Origin: Pythium myriotylum
Taxonomy: Eukaryota > Oomycota > Peronosporomycetes > Pythiales > Pythiaceae
DNA length: 64,000 nt
Assembly: GCA_023091665.1 (NCBI GenBank)
Contig: JALJCQ010000008.1
Span: 62,001 to 126,000, forward strand
Direction of reading: 5' to 3'
The notes under the pieces are model-generated. The model made no database searches, was not told the DNA's origin, and saw nothing but the letters and a program-made list of their open reading frames with translations. This document shows, piece after piece, positions 47,715 to 59,984 of this stretch. Positions within the stretch are counted from its first letter, which is position 1. The number at the start of each line of letters is the position of its first letter. The position numbers and the translations under genes were made by a program.

Positions 47715-48591
47715 GGTTGCTAGTTTCTACCCAGACACGCCAATCCGTCAGTATCCGACTCGCTCCACCAACGCCTAGCGGGCTCCTCAACAGCCGCAAC
47801 GAGCAACAGCGAGCATGCGCACGCAGAAGAGTTCACGACGCCGACACAAAGACAGACAGAGAGACGACGACGCCGACGCTGCAACAACTCGCCACGACCA
47901 TCCGCACGTAGATCCCGAAAGATCGCGACCCGACTCGACTCGACCCTCGTCCCCGCCTCGCGTCCAACACCCATAACGGCTCGTGTCTCCACTGCCACTA
48001 CTCTCGTCTCGCTACCCCCTCGTCGCGACTACGCGACGCCTCCATCTCGCTCTCGCAGTGGTGAAAACCTCGCGTTGCCGTCGACGTCGCCCAACTTTGG
48101 CGGCCTGTATCTCGCGTTCCCGGCCGCGTCCACGCGCCGCCGACCCCTCGATCGACGCGCCGTCTCTCTGTCTCTGCGATGCGCGCACTCTCCGCGCCGC
48201 CGCTCGCTCGCGCGCCGCCCAGCGCCCGCCGAACGCCACCGCCATTCTCACCTCTCTTCTAGTCCGATTTCCGAAATCACTACCCACGGCCAGCAGTACA
48301 CTTGGCCCCGAGAACCAATGGTTCCACCAGCCCAACGAAGAGCGCCATTCGTAAAAACGACCACCCCTACCCCGTTGCCTCGAACGAGTTCTTACACCAT
48401 GTTGACGAGTCGTAATTACCTTTTATTAACTTACGAGAGGGAAGGTTAACGGATAGTGAGTGATGGTCACTTGACCACGTCGGGGAGCTCTTCGCCAAGA
48501 AAGACGGTCGCCGAGCATTGGCCGAGGGAACCACTCGGCCTTGGCGCGGTTTCGGGCTCGTTTTTCGCGGCGTCGACGGCGAACGAGCGGC
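47715..48591. other. Divergent promoter region (eL42 / DUS2-like)
   Basis: 877 bp without a supported gene. Open frames on both strands are Arg/Ser/Ala-rich and lack domains, consistent with GC-rich sequence. It should contain the strong ribosomal-protein promoter. Confidence 0.45.
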
Positions 48592-50174
<1,583 letters not shown>

Positions 50175-50282
50175 GAAATACACGAAATCGTTCTTTTCTC
50201 TCTCACGTTACGAAGAGCTTGCACTCGCTGCGTGTTGGAGTGGTCGTGGCCAAGTATACAAAACAAATTAAGGCGAGTGTTC

Positions 50283-51242
50283 TCAGAACGGGAACTGCAG
50301 CTTGGCGAGGCGCTCGCTCTCAGTCCAGAGCTTGGCAGCGTACTCGGGCGACTTGCTGACGCTGAGCGCCTGCTCTCGCGCTGGGTAGCCCGTCATGTTG
50401 TTGTGGCCATCGGGTCCAAAGTAGTCGTCGGCGACGACGTTGGGTGCTGTCGCCGCGTACAACGATGGGAGTGCACCAAACTCGGCGGTTTGACAGATCG
50501 GCAGCTTCATCACCAGCTTAAACATCTGACGCTTGAACCAACCGCCGTTTGCCAGCATTCCATTCGGAAGGTTCGTCTTGCAGAAGCCCGGCTGTGCGGC
50601 CACGGCGATGACGTTCGAGACGCCGTTGACGCGTAGACGGCGGTTGAGCTCAAACGTGAAGAGCAGGTTGTAGAGCTTGGTGTTCTGGTACACGACCATG
50701 TCGTCGTACTTGTCCTTGGGCGTCACGAGCTCGTTGATGTCCACCTCAGCGTCACGGTGCACGAAGCTGCTCACGTTAACGACGCGCGCGCTCGCGCTCT
50801 TCTTTAGCAGCTCGAGTAGCTGCGCCGTGAGCGCGAAGTGGCCCAAGTGGTTCGTCGCGAACTGCGACTCAACGCCGTCGACGCTGAGCGAGTTCGGCAC
50901 CGCCATGATGCCGGCGTTGTTCACAAGCACATCGAGACGGTCGTTGCTCGCCTTGAACGCGTCCGCGAACGCACGCACGCTGGCGAGGCTGCTCACGTCG
51001 AGCTGACGGAACTCGACCGTGCCAGCGCCTGGGGAGAGCTTGAGCTCCTCTTGGATCTTCGAGACAGCCTCTTTGGCCTTGGCCTCGCTTCGGCACGCGA
51101 TCACGACGTCGGCACCATGGCGAGCGAGCTCGAGCGCCGTGACGTAACCGATGCCCGAGTTGGCACCCGTGATCACCACGCGCTTGCCCTTGTGGGAGGT
51201 GATCTTGGAGGCGTCCCACTTAGCTGGCACGGCGTCGCTCAT
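50283..51242 (-). CDS. Short-chain dehydrogenase/reductase, retinol-dehydrogenase/WWOX-like
   Basis: 319 residues from the ATG at 51242. The frame upstream to 51329 has no family similarity. Classical SDR features: TGANSGIG NAD(P)-binding loop (about 24-31), NNAG (about 105), and catalytic Ser region NVSSFVH and YQNTK. A LARHGAD/ACRSEAKAKEA pattern after beta-2 with Arg suggests NADP(H). The substrate is not predictable. It is convergent with the DUS2-like gene (108 bp between stops). Confidence 0.88.
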   Translation of the reverse strand: MSDAVPAKWDASKITSHKGKRVVITGANSGIGYVTALELARHGADVVIACRSEAKAKEAVSKIQEELKLSPGAGTVEFRQLDVSSLASVRAFADAFKASNDRLDVLVNNAGIMAVPNSLSVDGVESQFATNHLGHFALTAQLLELLKKSASARVVNVSSFVHRDAEVDINELVTPKDKYDDMVVYQNTKLYNLLFTFELNRRLRVNGVSNVIAVAAQPGFCKTNLPNGMLANGGWFKRQMFKLVMKLPICQTAEFGALPSLYAATAPNVVADDYFGPDGHNNMTGYPAREQALSVSKSPEYAAKLWTESERLAKLQFPF

Positions 51243-51599
51243 GGATGAAAAGTCGATGGAAGGTTGTTCTGGGGAAAGCGCAGGGATTTGGATTGTGAGA
51301 CGAAGGAAAAAGAAGTCGGAAGGTCTCACATCCGTTGATGATCCAGTTCGAGATGGACGATGATGATCCAGTTGAGGTTGTCAAGGGTGGACACTCAGTA
51401 AGAGCTCTTTGATTGGCTATAATGAAATTTGGGGAGTTTGGATTGGAAGATATTTGGTCCGTCTCTCATCTGTCTCTCGTTGGCTGTGCTGGTTGCTTCC
51501 AGCCCGCCCATCACGCATGGATCCCTTCCCAGCGTCGTAAAGGACGCCATGTTCTCTTTTTCATTCAAATTAACGAGCTGATTGGCGATCTGCTGTCTC

Positions 51600-51879
51600 T
51601 TTCCAACAAAATTTGGCGTCTCTGTCGACCAAAAGTGATCGCGAATGCTCCAGGAACTGCTTCAGGAAGGTCCTCGTCTACTACATTGAGGCTCAGGACG
51701 CCGAACCGTCAACACTGGACGTGGTCGAAGCAATCCAAGTATTTGAGGCCGCCTGGAGAAATGTTAATGCCAAGAACACCTACTTCCTGTTGGATTTTCA
51801 CAGCAATTTAGGTTCAAAGGTTCGGACGAAAGAAGACAGAGAATATCATGGTGAGCCAACGTTAGCATCTTGCCTTTAA
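51600..51879 (+). pseudogene. Possible relic of a pogo/Tigger-type transposase
   Basis: A short open stretch without a start codon reads ...RNCFRKVLVYYIEAQD..STLDVVEAIQVFEAAWRNVN. The pattern of a hydrophobic helix, DVxEAIxxFxxAW and (V)xxxT resembles the C-terminal part of pogo-type transposases (W..V....I.NCF). No DDE triad or terminal repeats were found. A weak assignment. Confidence 0.25.
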
Positions 51880-51951
51880 GAAGCGGGCGCAAGCTCGTTC
51901 CAAAGGCCGCGTGCGTTCACGCCCATAGGAATCTCACATCTCAAGTATTGT

Positions 51952-53004
51952 CTACTTGCTAGTGGCGTAGCGCTCTTCCTCGGCGTAGTACTCCGTGAAG
52001 CCCACGACGTCTTTCACGTGCTCAAAGTCGCAGAGCATGGCGTCGAGCGCGGCGTTGGGCGTGGCATTCGATCCATCCTGCTGCGTCTCGGGCGCCTGCT
52101 GCTTGAGCAGCTGCAGCGACTGCTCCATGGCCTTGATGCCCACGCTGAGCAGCGTCAGCGGGTATGCGGCGATCTTGTAGCCGAGCTCGGCGAGCCGCTC
52201 GGTCGGCAGAATCGGCGTGAGCCCTCGCTCGACCATGTTGGCCATCTTGGGCCCGGGCACTTGCTCACAGTACGCGCGCATCTCTTCGATGCTGCGCGGG
52301 GCTTCGAGGAACGTGATGTCGGCGCCGAGCCGCACAAACTCCTTGCATCGCTCGATCGCTTCTTCGAGCGAGTGGGTCCCACGCGCGTCCGTTCTCGCCA
52401 TGATCACAATGTCGAAATTGCCTTCTCTGCGTGCATCGACGGCCGCCTGGATGCGCTGGTAGGCCTCTTCGCGCGAGACCACGGCCTTGCCCTTGGTGTG
52501 GCCGCAGCGCTTGGGCGAGACCTGGTCTTCCAGCATGATCCCGGCCATACCGGCCTGCGCGTAGGCCGCGACCGTGCGCTTGACGTTGACCGCGTTGCCG
52601 TAGCCCGTGTCGGCGTCGCCGATGCACGGGATCTGCTTGAGCGCCGCGTTGATGTCCGTTGCCGAGCCGAGCATCTCGCCGAACGAGAGCAACTGCGTGT
52701 CGGGAAAGCCGTGCGCGGCCGAGACGCCGAAGCCCGTCATGAACGTCAACTCAAAGCCTGCAGACGAGCCAGCGAGGTTGGAATACGCAGCGAATGAGCC
52801 ATGAGAGAGAGAGAGGCCACGCACCGGCGCGCTCGACGAGCTTGGCCGTGAGTCCGTCGTAGCAGCACGGCATGAGCACAATGCCGTCGCGACCTGCTCC
52901 AGGAAAAGTGAGAAAGGCGGTCTCTGTGTGGACCACGTAGAGCGAGACGCACGCAGCAGTTCGCGCAGCTTGGCGACGCGCTGCGGCTGCGAGGTGCGCT
53001 CCAT
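51952..53004 (-). CDS. Isocitrate lyase / PEP-mutase family enzyme (methylisocitrate-lyase-like)
   Basis: Predicted exons 53004-52953, 52893-52825 and 52757-51952 (308 aa), with introns of 59 and 67 bp. Splicing restores the conserved N-terminal strand: LRELLR + RDGIVLMPCCYDGLTAKLVERAG + FELTFMTGFGVSA. Visible motifs are the metal ligands in DADTGYGN, the EDQ loop, the catalytic loop SPKRCGH, MARTDA, and the LEAPRS strand. The length and KRCGH favour a PrpB-like C-C lyase or a carboxyPEP-mutase-like lyase. The exact substrate cannot be told. It may act in propionate or glyoxylate metabolism. No mitochondrial presequence is obvious. Confidence 0.85.
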   Translation of the reverse strand: MERTSQPQRVAKLRELLRASRSTWSTQRPPFSLFLEQVATALCSCRAATTDSRPSSSSAPVRGLSLSHGSFAAYSNLAGSSAGFELTFMTGFGVSAAHGFPDTQLLSFGEMLGSATDINAALKQIPCIGDADTGYGNAVNVKRTVAAYAQAGMAGIMLEDQVSPKRCGHTKGKAVVSREEAYQRIQAAVDARREGNFDIVIMARTDARGTHSLEEAIERCKEFVRLGADITFLEAPRSIEEMRAYCEQVPGPKMANMVERGLTPILPTERLAELGYKIAAYPLTLLSVGIKAMEQSLQLLKQQAPETQQDGSNATPNAALDAMLCDFEHVKDVVGFTEYYAEEERYATSK

Positions 53005-53469
53005 TTCGGGGGAAAATGACAAGTGAGACCTTGTGAGGAGCTCCGAGGTGTTTGCACAATCTCATTATGTGGTATCTCAGTGAGCCGGACGTGAACTTGG
53101 GTATACTGCTTTAGGATACACTCAAACTGATCTTCAACTGTGGTGGATGGACAGCTGTGACGGTCGTTGGTGCTTAGTATTGAAACACACTGGAATAGCG
53201 CTCGGACGTGATTGAAGGCGAGACGGAGAGCAAGTGGAGCCCACGTGGAGCCCACGGCTGATGAAGGTGCTTCCTGCCTGCGGTGGGGTATTTGACCAAT
53301 AGTGGACGGTTCGTAGGGTTCTGGAGCTGTTGGGGTCTTTGGTTGACAAGAGATCTGGTCTCTCAAACTCCAGCTTCTCGTTGTGCGGTGGCTTTCTGTC
53401 GGGACACTACAAATGCAAAAAGTGCGATAGTTTGCTTTAAGCTGTATGACACACCTGGCTCTTACGCCC
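53005..53469. other. Upstream region of the lyase gene
   Basis: No gene supported. A gacccaagag-type GC-poor stretch, with a short direct repeat of gtggagcccac (53234 and 53246). Confidence 0.35.
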
Positions 53470-54134
53470 TTCCTCAGGGTTCGTAGACAGCGATGTCCCC
53501 TTCAACGAAGTCAAGAGTACGAGTTTGTCTGCCTTGACGGATCGCTGCAATTCGCTCCACACGACACCAAGGGAGCTCTGTACCAGCTCGCCAGTCTTGC
53601 GGCGGATGTACATGGTGGATCCATGGGTTCATCGAGCTTCCCTTCATCATTAATGACCTTAGTGGCGTAGCTCTCCGCGGCCTGGAAATCGCGACCCGCA
53701 CCCAGATACGCCGAGTCCTTGGTGTACGCACCCCACTTGCTATCCTTCCTGTTGTACGCCGATACTCGACCGTCGGAGGCTACCTGGACACATTTATTGA
53801 GACCAATAGACCTTCCTTGCAACCACTCGACCTTCAAAGTCGCTGTTTTGGCAAAACTCGCCGAAGCCCGCAGTGGTCTGGAACTCGTACTGCCAACCGC
53901 CGACCTCGCAGTTCGCATAGACGATCAGGACGGGCCCGAAACTCGTCCATGCTCCCGCGCTCCTGGTTGTTGTACCTGCCGTCGGGCGACGGCCTGGCTG
54001 TAGCGTAGCGCCCTGGTGCTTGGTGTTCTCGGTGACGAGCTCGTCCACTCGTTCCGCGTGATGTTGTTGTCATCCGGCCGGAAGTAGAATGCGGCATTGA
54101 TGGACGAGCAGCCGCCGACAGGACTACCGAGCAA
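53470..54134 (-). pseudogene. Frameshifted remnant with a GMC-oxidoreductase-like motif
   Basis: Reading leftwards from 54134 the minus strand gives LGSPVGGCSSINAAFYFRP, close to the FAD-binding GGxSSxNAxxxxR signature of GMC oxidoreductases. The frame then fails. A second frame (ending near 53794) gives VYANCEVGGWQYEFQTTAG and a third (53918-53511) continues with a Trp/Tyr-rich domain (SAYNRKDSKWGAYTKD). Two frameshifts within 600 bp and no start suggest a pseudogene, or sequence errors next to the poly-C tract. The GMC call rests on one motif. Confidence 0.3.
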
Positions 54135-54167
54135 CCCCCCCCCCCCCCCCCCCCCCCCCCCTCCCCC
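54135..54167 (+). repeat. C27 homopolymer followed by T and C5
   Basis: An uninterrupted run of 27 C (54135-54161), one T, then five C. It is the longest homopolymer in the window and lies exactly at the broken end of the oxidoreductase-like remnant. Confidence 0.95.
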
Positions 54168-54553
54168 GGACAGAAATAGGTCCTCCGCCTAGTTAGTGGG
54201 CGCTGGAGTCCCTCATACAAACTGGGTGAGGACTCCCCCACAATTGCATGTGGTTCGCATTCGGTTCACGATTAAATGGATAATGCAGCAATTAGAACAA
54301 GGCGGTCTCCACGAAATGACGAAGATGGCATCGTTGTACTAAACACTGAAAGTCGGAAATGAGAAGGGGGGTCCTCTCCCTGTCATCCCTTTCCACCGCC
54401 TCCGTTCAGTCATGAGCGATGGGCGGCAGCGAGGGATCGAACCGTGGATCAAAAGTTCTTTCCCATCCCGGTAATCAACAAACCACGTTGTTTACGAAGG
54501 GCGGCGTTCGAATGGATGAACATAGACACACTTGAAGAAGACTCGCGCCCCGT
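54168..54553. other. Intergenic, left flank of Mutator-like element
   Basis: No coding region recognised. On the minus strand, ggttcgatccctc at 54430-54442 matches a pol III B-box, but no A-box or cloverleaf fits around it. Confidence 0.35.
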
Positions 54554-54563
54554 CTTGGGAGAC

Positions 54564-55305
54564 GAGAATTCGCCAAGATGTGAGTAAATCCAGAAAGGTT
54601 CGCCGAGATGTGAAACGCTCGCCAACATGTGAGTGATGAACTTAAGGGAAAAACAGATGACGAACTTACCATGTGACAATGGACCCGGGGGTACAAATAC
54701 ACAAAGTGTAAATATAGTACGCAAGGTGTTAATATAGTATGCGCTGCCAGGCGTGATGTTGGTCTGAGTCTGAGTCCGCGAGCACAACGATGTTGGTATG
54801 TGTCTCAGAGTCCAGGAGCACGGTGTCTATTCGCTGGTGTACAGTGTCTATTCGCCCAATAGCATAGCTAGGTCAATGCTATTGAACGAGTTCGAGTTGG
54901 TGTGGTCACTTGGTGCCTCGGCCGGGGTGTCGTTGTGGGACAGCGCCGCTTGTTGCGGCCAGTTTGTTTGCATTTAGTGCACCGTGGCCGGTAATGGCTG
55001 CCCGTGCTTCGTTCTCCACGGTTTGCAGTAAGGTTCGATGCTCCTCGTCCCGAGAGAACGGGCGGTTGTATGGAGGGCTTGAGCTGATCCTCAATCGAGG
55101 GTAAGTGTTTTGCAATTGGCGTGGTCAGGTAGGCTTATGACTGGCAGTGTACTATATTTACACTCTGTGTATTTGTACCCCCGGGTGCATCGTTACATGG
55201 TAAGTTCGTCATCTGTTTTTCCCTTAAGTTCATCACTCACATGTTGGCGAGCGTTTCACATCTCGGCGAACCTTTCTGGATTTACTCACATCTTGGCGAA
55301 TTCTC
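54564..55305. mobile_element. Non-autonomous Mutator-like element with long TIRs
   Basis: 742 bp. The first 157 bp (54564-54720) are repeated in inverse orientation as the last 157 bp (55149-55305), starting gagaattcgccaagatgtga on both ends and with only a handful of mismatches. Each TIR contains three spaced copies of a tcgccRaNatgtga motif. It is flanked by a perfect 10-bp target duplication, CTTGGGAGAC (54554-54563 and 55306-55315). Long TIRs plus a 9-11 bp duplication are the hallmark of the Mutator superfamily. The 428-bp interior has no transposase. Confidence 0.88.
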
Positions 55306-55315
55306 CTTGGGAGAC

Positions 55316-55742
55316 GCACTCGTACTCAATCAGGGCAAGGAGGCTCTGCAAGCAAACAGGCGGAGAGCCCCCGTCTGTTTCTGCGTTGGTCTTTCGGTCA
55401 TACGATTGGTGGTTGATGGCTTCCACCCCTCGAAGCATCAGCATACGACCGCAGACAATGCGCTCTCGTACCCACAAGAGGCAGAGGCACCGTTCGTGGA
55501 CAGTGGGGCTCGTGATCTGCTGGTGATCTGTTGAAGCTCTCGATCACACACTCGGTCGCACGAGAATCGACACGTCAACAGCACAGTACTGGGCGCGGCT
55601 GGGTCGGGCAGGAAACTCTGGGTGGCGCCACTTTCACGAACCGCGCTGCTCCTCCCCCGACTCTTCCACCCTTATCACTTCAAATCGAGCTGGAAGGCAC
55701 CCCAGTGGACTGGCAGCTACGTTTCGTACGATAAACTCAATG
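55316..55742. other. Intergenic, right flank of Mutator-like element
   Basis: Open plus-strand frames (to 55526 and 55531-55734) lack domains. No gene supported. Confidence 0.35.
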
Positions 55743-57701
55743 ATGGAGAGCGCCGGCGTGTCGTGTGCCTTCACGGCCCCATTGCTATGCACCCACGAGT
55801 CGCTCTTCAAATCGGCGTACAAGCGAAGCAACCGAACGAACCGCACTAAGGTGCATTTCGCCATATTATATCTGGGCTTCTCAGTGTTTGGACTAAACAT
55901 CGTGGTCATTGCCATTTAGATAGTGCGTTGCTTTCCGCACTGCTGTTCGGGCCACAAGAGGCGAAGCTATTGCGGCTCGCCGCTCATGCTCACCGTCACG
56001 ACGCCACCCTCAGCAGCAGAGACAACGCTCCCCATTCAAGTCTTTGCTCGCTTTCGACCGGCGCGTACCGACCCCATGCGCGTAGACAAGATCGTACCAA
56101 TGAGCGTGGTCTCGTCGTCACTCCAGTCAGATACGAACACCACAGCCGAGTGGGTTTCGTCTCAGATCGTCGATTCGGATCGTGCACACGGCACTGCGGT
56201 GTTCGTCATCAACGTGACGGGACGCTGGTTCTACGCCTGGGACAGCGGCAAGACGATGGCCCACCGCCTGACGAGGCACGTTCTGGAGGCGGTGGTCGTC
56301 ACTCCTTTCGAGCAAGACGGCGAGCTCACTTTCCGCGTCGTGGCTACGACCCAGTCGCCTAAGTTCACATTAGCGTCTTTCCGTCGAGAAACACGAATCG
56401 ACATGAAGGAACTACAAGAGAAGATGATAGCTCAACTGCTCACGCGCGAGGTGGAAAAGCAACTTGTTCAACCAAAGGTCTCGATGAAGACAACGCCGGA
56501 CAGTCTACGCCCAGGCGAGACAGTGGTAGCAGCGAGGGAAGACAGACGACACCTATCCGATACTTCGAGTGAAGCCGATACGAGGCCGTTTGCCGAGACT
56601 CTCGCCATCACTCTAAGAGTCATGGACACGCTTCCAGCCCTTCAACTGGCAACACGACTGTGGGCATGGGAATCCTCGAGCATCAGGAGCGTCCTCGATC
56701 GTGTTCCTCACAGCACGGGCTCCGACGACCGGCAACCTGTGATTGGCATCGAAATGGGCGCGCTACTCGTCTGTTGGCTGCGCACTGATCGAAGTATCAT
56801 GGCCGAGATTGCGATCTACGTGGCACGAGCTGTTGATGTGATGCTAGACATGCAAGCAATGAAGCAGCTCTACGAAGAGTGGATGGGAAAGCTCTCCACG
56901 ATGATCTCAGCTTATTTGGCCCAATTCCAGTGGACGTGGAGCGAGCTGAGTTGGGCTCTTCGCCAAGAGGAACCGGTAGGGAAACGGAGACAGTATCGCC
57001 ACGCGTTCGACTGGGAAAATTTTGTCGCCCGAGTTCAGCAAAGTGCAATCGATCGGCACCGTGTCCACCGCCGTTTACCTGCACGTCGACGTAGTGCATT
57101 GGAAAATTCGGTTTGGGTGTGTCGATCACGAGACGTCCAAGTTTTGGTTCGAGGCAATTGCGTCGGTCTTATCGAGGCCGTGACCACTGGTCTCTTTCTG
57201 AGTTTTGTCGACCAGCTCAGCGCCATCCGGCTAGATCTTCAGCCGCAGCGACTACGCGTGGTGTCTGCTCCCCCACGGATCGGAACCGAGTTTTCGACAG
57301 GCTTGGACTTGATCTTAGATGGCAACCAGCGACAATTCGCGTCCCTCCCGAATGGCGATTCCTCACTCGGATCGTTTGTCTCGAACTCCCACTCGATCGG
57401 CGATTACATCGGGAGCACGTTGACGTCCGAGTCCATGACGAGAGCTGAAGTCACGTGCTTCGCGTGGCCTCACAAGTCTACGGAGAGGGCGTACCGGTGG
57501 CGCTGGGTGATCCTCGCCGACACGAGAGGCCTTCGTGTTTGGATCTACATCGATGCTGCTCACATCAAACCGTACTTCGAGCCACTTGAGACCCTGCAAA
57601 TGCACGAGAAAGTGGCGCTTTTGCAGGGGTGGACCCCACAGCACAGCATATCGCTGGACTACCGTCTCGCCGACGCGGCGTCTCCAGTTTGTCACCAATA
57701 G
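55743..57701 (+). CDS. Large hypothetical protein, unrecognised
   Basis: The main frame is open from 55920, and its first ATG is 55986 (571 aa to the TAG at 57701). An upstream exon 55743-55850 starting with ATG joins in phase through a 69-bp intron (gtgcat...catttag) and would add 58 residues. If unspliced, that frame instead reads into a hydrophobic helix (VHFAILYLGFSVFGLNIVVIAI) and stops. The main protein has an N-terminal beta-rich segment, a basic linker (about 150-230), helical and Trp-rich central segments, and a C-terminal part with WVILADTRGLRVWIYID. No known domain or catalytic motif was recognised. Codon use looks normal and no internal stops occur, so it is probably a real gene. 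Confidence 0.5.
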
Positions 57702-57920
57702 AAAAAATAAAAATCGTCAGAAACGGTTCTACCTTGATCAAAGAGCGACTTGCCAAGGTTTTTCGGCACTTCTCGTGCCATGCTACTTGAAATCCACCAA
57801 CTTGCATGCAGAACTTGATGACAGTGAAGGGATCCCAGTCTCATGACATGTCTTTGGCTTTGAAGCTGAGGTACACTTGTCCTGGCGATAAGTTTCACGT
57901 TGGTTGGTTGAAATCAACCA
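57702..57920. other. Intergenic
   Basis: No gene recognised. Contains a perfect small hairpin, gttggttgaaatcaaccaac, at 57899-57918, next to the LTR remnant. Confidence 0.4.
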
Positions 57921-58240
57921 ACGTCCGTCGAATAGTCGGGTAGGAACACAGTCGTGACTCCCCAAAGCACACCTCGTTTTACTTGCGTGGTTTAGAGCTA
58001 ATTTAACCCTCTGTCTTTTCTTTCTTTCTCCATCCTCCCACCGTGCAGCGCATGGTAGTCCAGGGGACACGGTAGTGTGAGACCTTGCGGCCTCGAGTTC
58101 TATTCTCAGCTGCGTCCTAGTAGTCGCCACTTCGACCTCAGATAGTGTCAGGTGGTTCTCGTCCGCTGAGGGCGAGAGTAAAGTTGAGAAATGGGTAAGT
58201 ATGACCCAATATTATCCAGATTTATCTGGTTATACTTCCC
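57921..58240 (-). mobile_element. Diverged LTR remnant of the 9-16 kb LTR family
   Basis: The reverse complement matches the 335-bp LTR at 9036-9370 with many substitutions and small indels (shared gtataaccagataaatctg and ttagagctaattt-type blocks). About 20 bp beyond its 5' edge match the purine-rich tract that precedes the right LTR (agcttgggg, ctctcgcga), so it derives from the 3' LTR of an element on the minus strand. It is much older than the copy in region 1. The neighbouring copia LTR cuts into it. Confidence 0.8.
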
Positions 58241-58262
58241 CAAGCTTTTCCTTCGCGAGAGT

Positions 58263-58956
58263 TGTTGATTATCACGTCTCACTTCGGTCATTACCCACCG
58301 TGCGTAAATAGGCGCTCGGACTTGTGCTGGTAGATGCCAGGACGACAGTGGTGCCGTCGAGCAATGGGGGCTCGGGTACGCTGCCGGCACGACGTGATTG
58401 GCCGGAGGACGTGCGGCCCGCATTGGTATGGCGCGGCTGCGTTCGGAGTGGAGGCTGTAGCACGCGCCGGGGCGAGGTCGCAGGACGCGCTCGGAGGGAG
58501 CGCCATGGAGACACTAGTCTAGACGTACGTGCAGCGCCAAACTAGAACTGGCTGTGTGTGTTGCGCTCTCTGCATTCTATCTGCTGCAATAAACTTACTC
58601 TTCAATCCTCCGCCAAGTCCAACGGTTATGAGCACAAGCCCTCGCTTGTAATCATGAAGAAGCCGCAGGGCCTCCTCGGGAGCAACAACTACTTTCACTG
58701 GAGTTTCGACATGCGGATGACGCTGTGCCGCAAGGGGCTCGCGCTGCACATCGACGCGGTCAAGCCCGAGGCGGAGCAAGACGACGAGTGGAGAGTCAAC
58801 GACACTAAGGCCTTCGGGATTATCGCTCTGGTGAAGTGCCTCCGTTTAGCCAAGATTGTGCGGTCGCGCCGGTGCGCCATGTGTAAGACAGAGTTGTTTG
58901 TGTTCAAGTCGCTGAAGAGAGCGCGTCAAAGAGAAGAAAATAGCTACAAACAGTAG
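58263..58956 (+). mobile_element. Truncated Ty1/copia element: LTR, primer site and Gag start
   Basis: A 359-bp LTR (58263-58621) starts TGTTGA and ends CA, with an aataaa signal at 58588-58593. Two bases later comes ggttatgagcac (58624-58635), complementary to the anticodon-stem region of initiator tRNA-Met, the half-tRNA primer used by copia elements. The Gag frame begins at 58654. No 3' LTR or pol was found, so the element is 3'-truncated soon after the Gag N terminus. Confidence 0.7.
58654..58956 (+). pseudogene. N-terminal fragment of copia Gag
   Basis: 100 residues: LLGSNNYFHWSFDMRMTL resembles the FxGxNYxxWKxxMxxxL opening of copia Gag, followed by an acidic linker and DDEWRVNDTKAFGIIAL (the helix that normally precedes ...A.W..L). 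It diverges after about residue 75 and stops with a basic tail unrelated to the family. Confidence 0.65.
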
Positions 58957-59539
58957 GAGTAGCGTAGGAAACTTTATTGAAACCCCGGGGTACAGTGTGT
59001 ACTGCCCCCAACAGAGGGCTGTAGGTGCTTGGGTGATTTGGTTACCAAACACCCAGTAACCCAGAACGGTGGTGGGTGACTTCCCACCGCACGCTCTGGG
59101 AGTCAGTTCCAAAATTTCCCCCCAGTCATGAAATCTCTTTAGTGCTCCCTCGTTCCACCGTCTCTAATTCGTTTCTAAGTGACCCCTCTTTGGATTTGTG
59201 CAGTCAGTCTACGGAGGGGAGGGAGGCGTGGAGGCCAAACTTGTGCAGTCAGCCATCGGTGTTGGTCCTAGCGTCTGCAAGCTCTAAGTCTCTCCGAAAC
59301 AACAAGGTGTGTGAGGCACCTATGTAACGACGTATTGGATTCTCGAGCTTCCACTTCAAAGAGTCCGAGATATCCAAAGTTCCTTGTTGCGAGTCAAGAA
59401 GTCTCGTGGACAAGACCAATCCCCATAAAGTTTTCGTTGTCGACGGAAACTAGAAGCCGGTCTACGTACGCCAAGATCCGATTTTTCAGTTGCCTCACGA
59501 CAACTGGTGCGTATATCAGAAGTGGAGCTGTCAGTCAAC
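58957..59539. other. Unclassified, transposon-flanking sequence
   Basis: No gene recognised. Contains a short direct repeat of ttgtgcagtca (59198 and 59241). Confidence 0.35.
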
Positions 59540-59896
59540 ATGCCAAGCGAAGGGGAGTCAGCGGCGCAACAAGCGCAAGCGAATGTTCAACCGACTCAGA
59601 GAGTGGAGGATGCGCGTATCGTATTCAAGCTACAAGCAGCTGATCATGATGTTCGTCGAGCGTATAGTTAAACGGAGGCGAATGGGTTCATGTCGAAGTA
59701 TCGACATCTCGCACAGCAACAGTGTGGACAAGCAGAAAGTTGGTTCTGGTTATACGAGTTGAAGAAAGTGGGCCCTGTGCAACCCAATTTCACATTTAAT
59801 CCTAGCACGACGTCATTTGGTAACTTGGAAGACACAGTTTACCAGCTTGAACAAATGTGGAAAGGTTGCGATTATGATTTGGATGCCTTTGCATAA
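59540..59896 (+). pseudogene. ORF with one in-frame stop, unrecognised
   Basis: From the ATG at 59540 one frame runs to the TAA at 59894-59896, broken only by a TAA at about 59669. The first part is Gln/Ala-rich. The second is compact and hydrophobic (WFWLYELKKVGPVQP, FGNLEDTVYQLEQMWKG). It resembles the N-terminal region of a retroelement or host protein, but I cannot name it. Confidence 0.35.
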
Positions 59897-59984
59897 TTTC
59901 CGGCTCGAACGGCTCAAGATGTTGGTCTCGTGATCTCGCTGCTAATTGCTGAAAATCAATGGGAATCGTCTATTGCAGCGTATC

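Noticed and set aside
54425..54470. B-box-like ggttcgatccctc on the minus strand, possible tRNA gene
   Set aside because: No matching acceptor stem, D-arm or anticodon arm upstream; T-stem does not pair.
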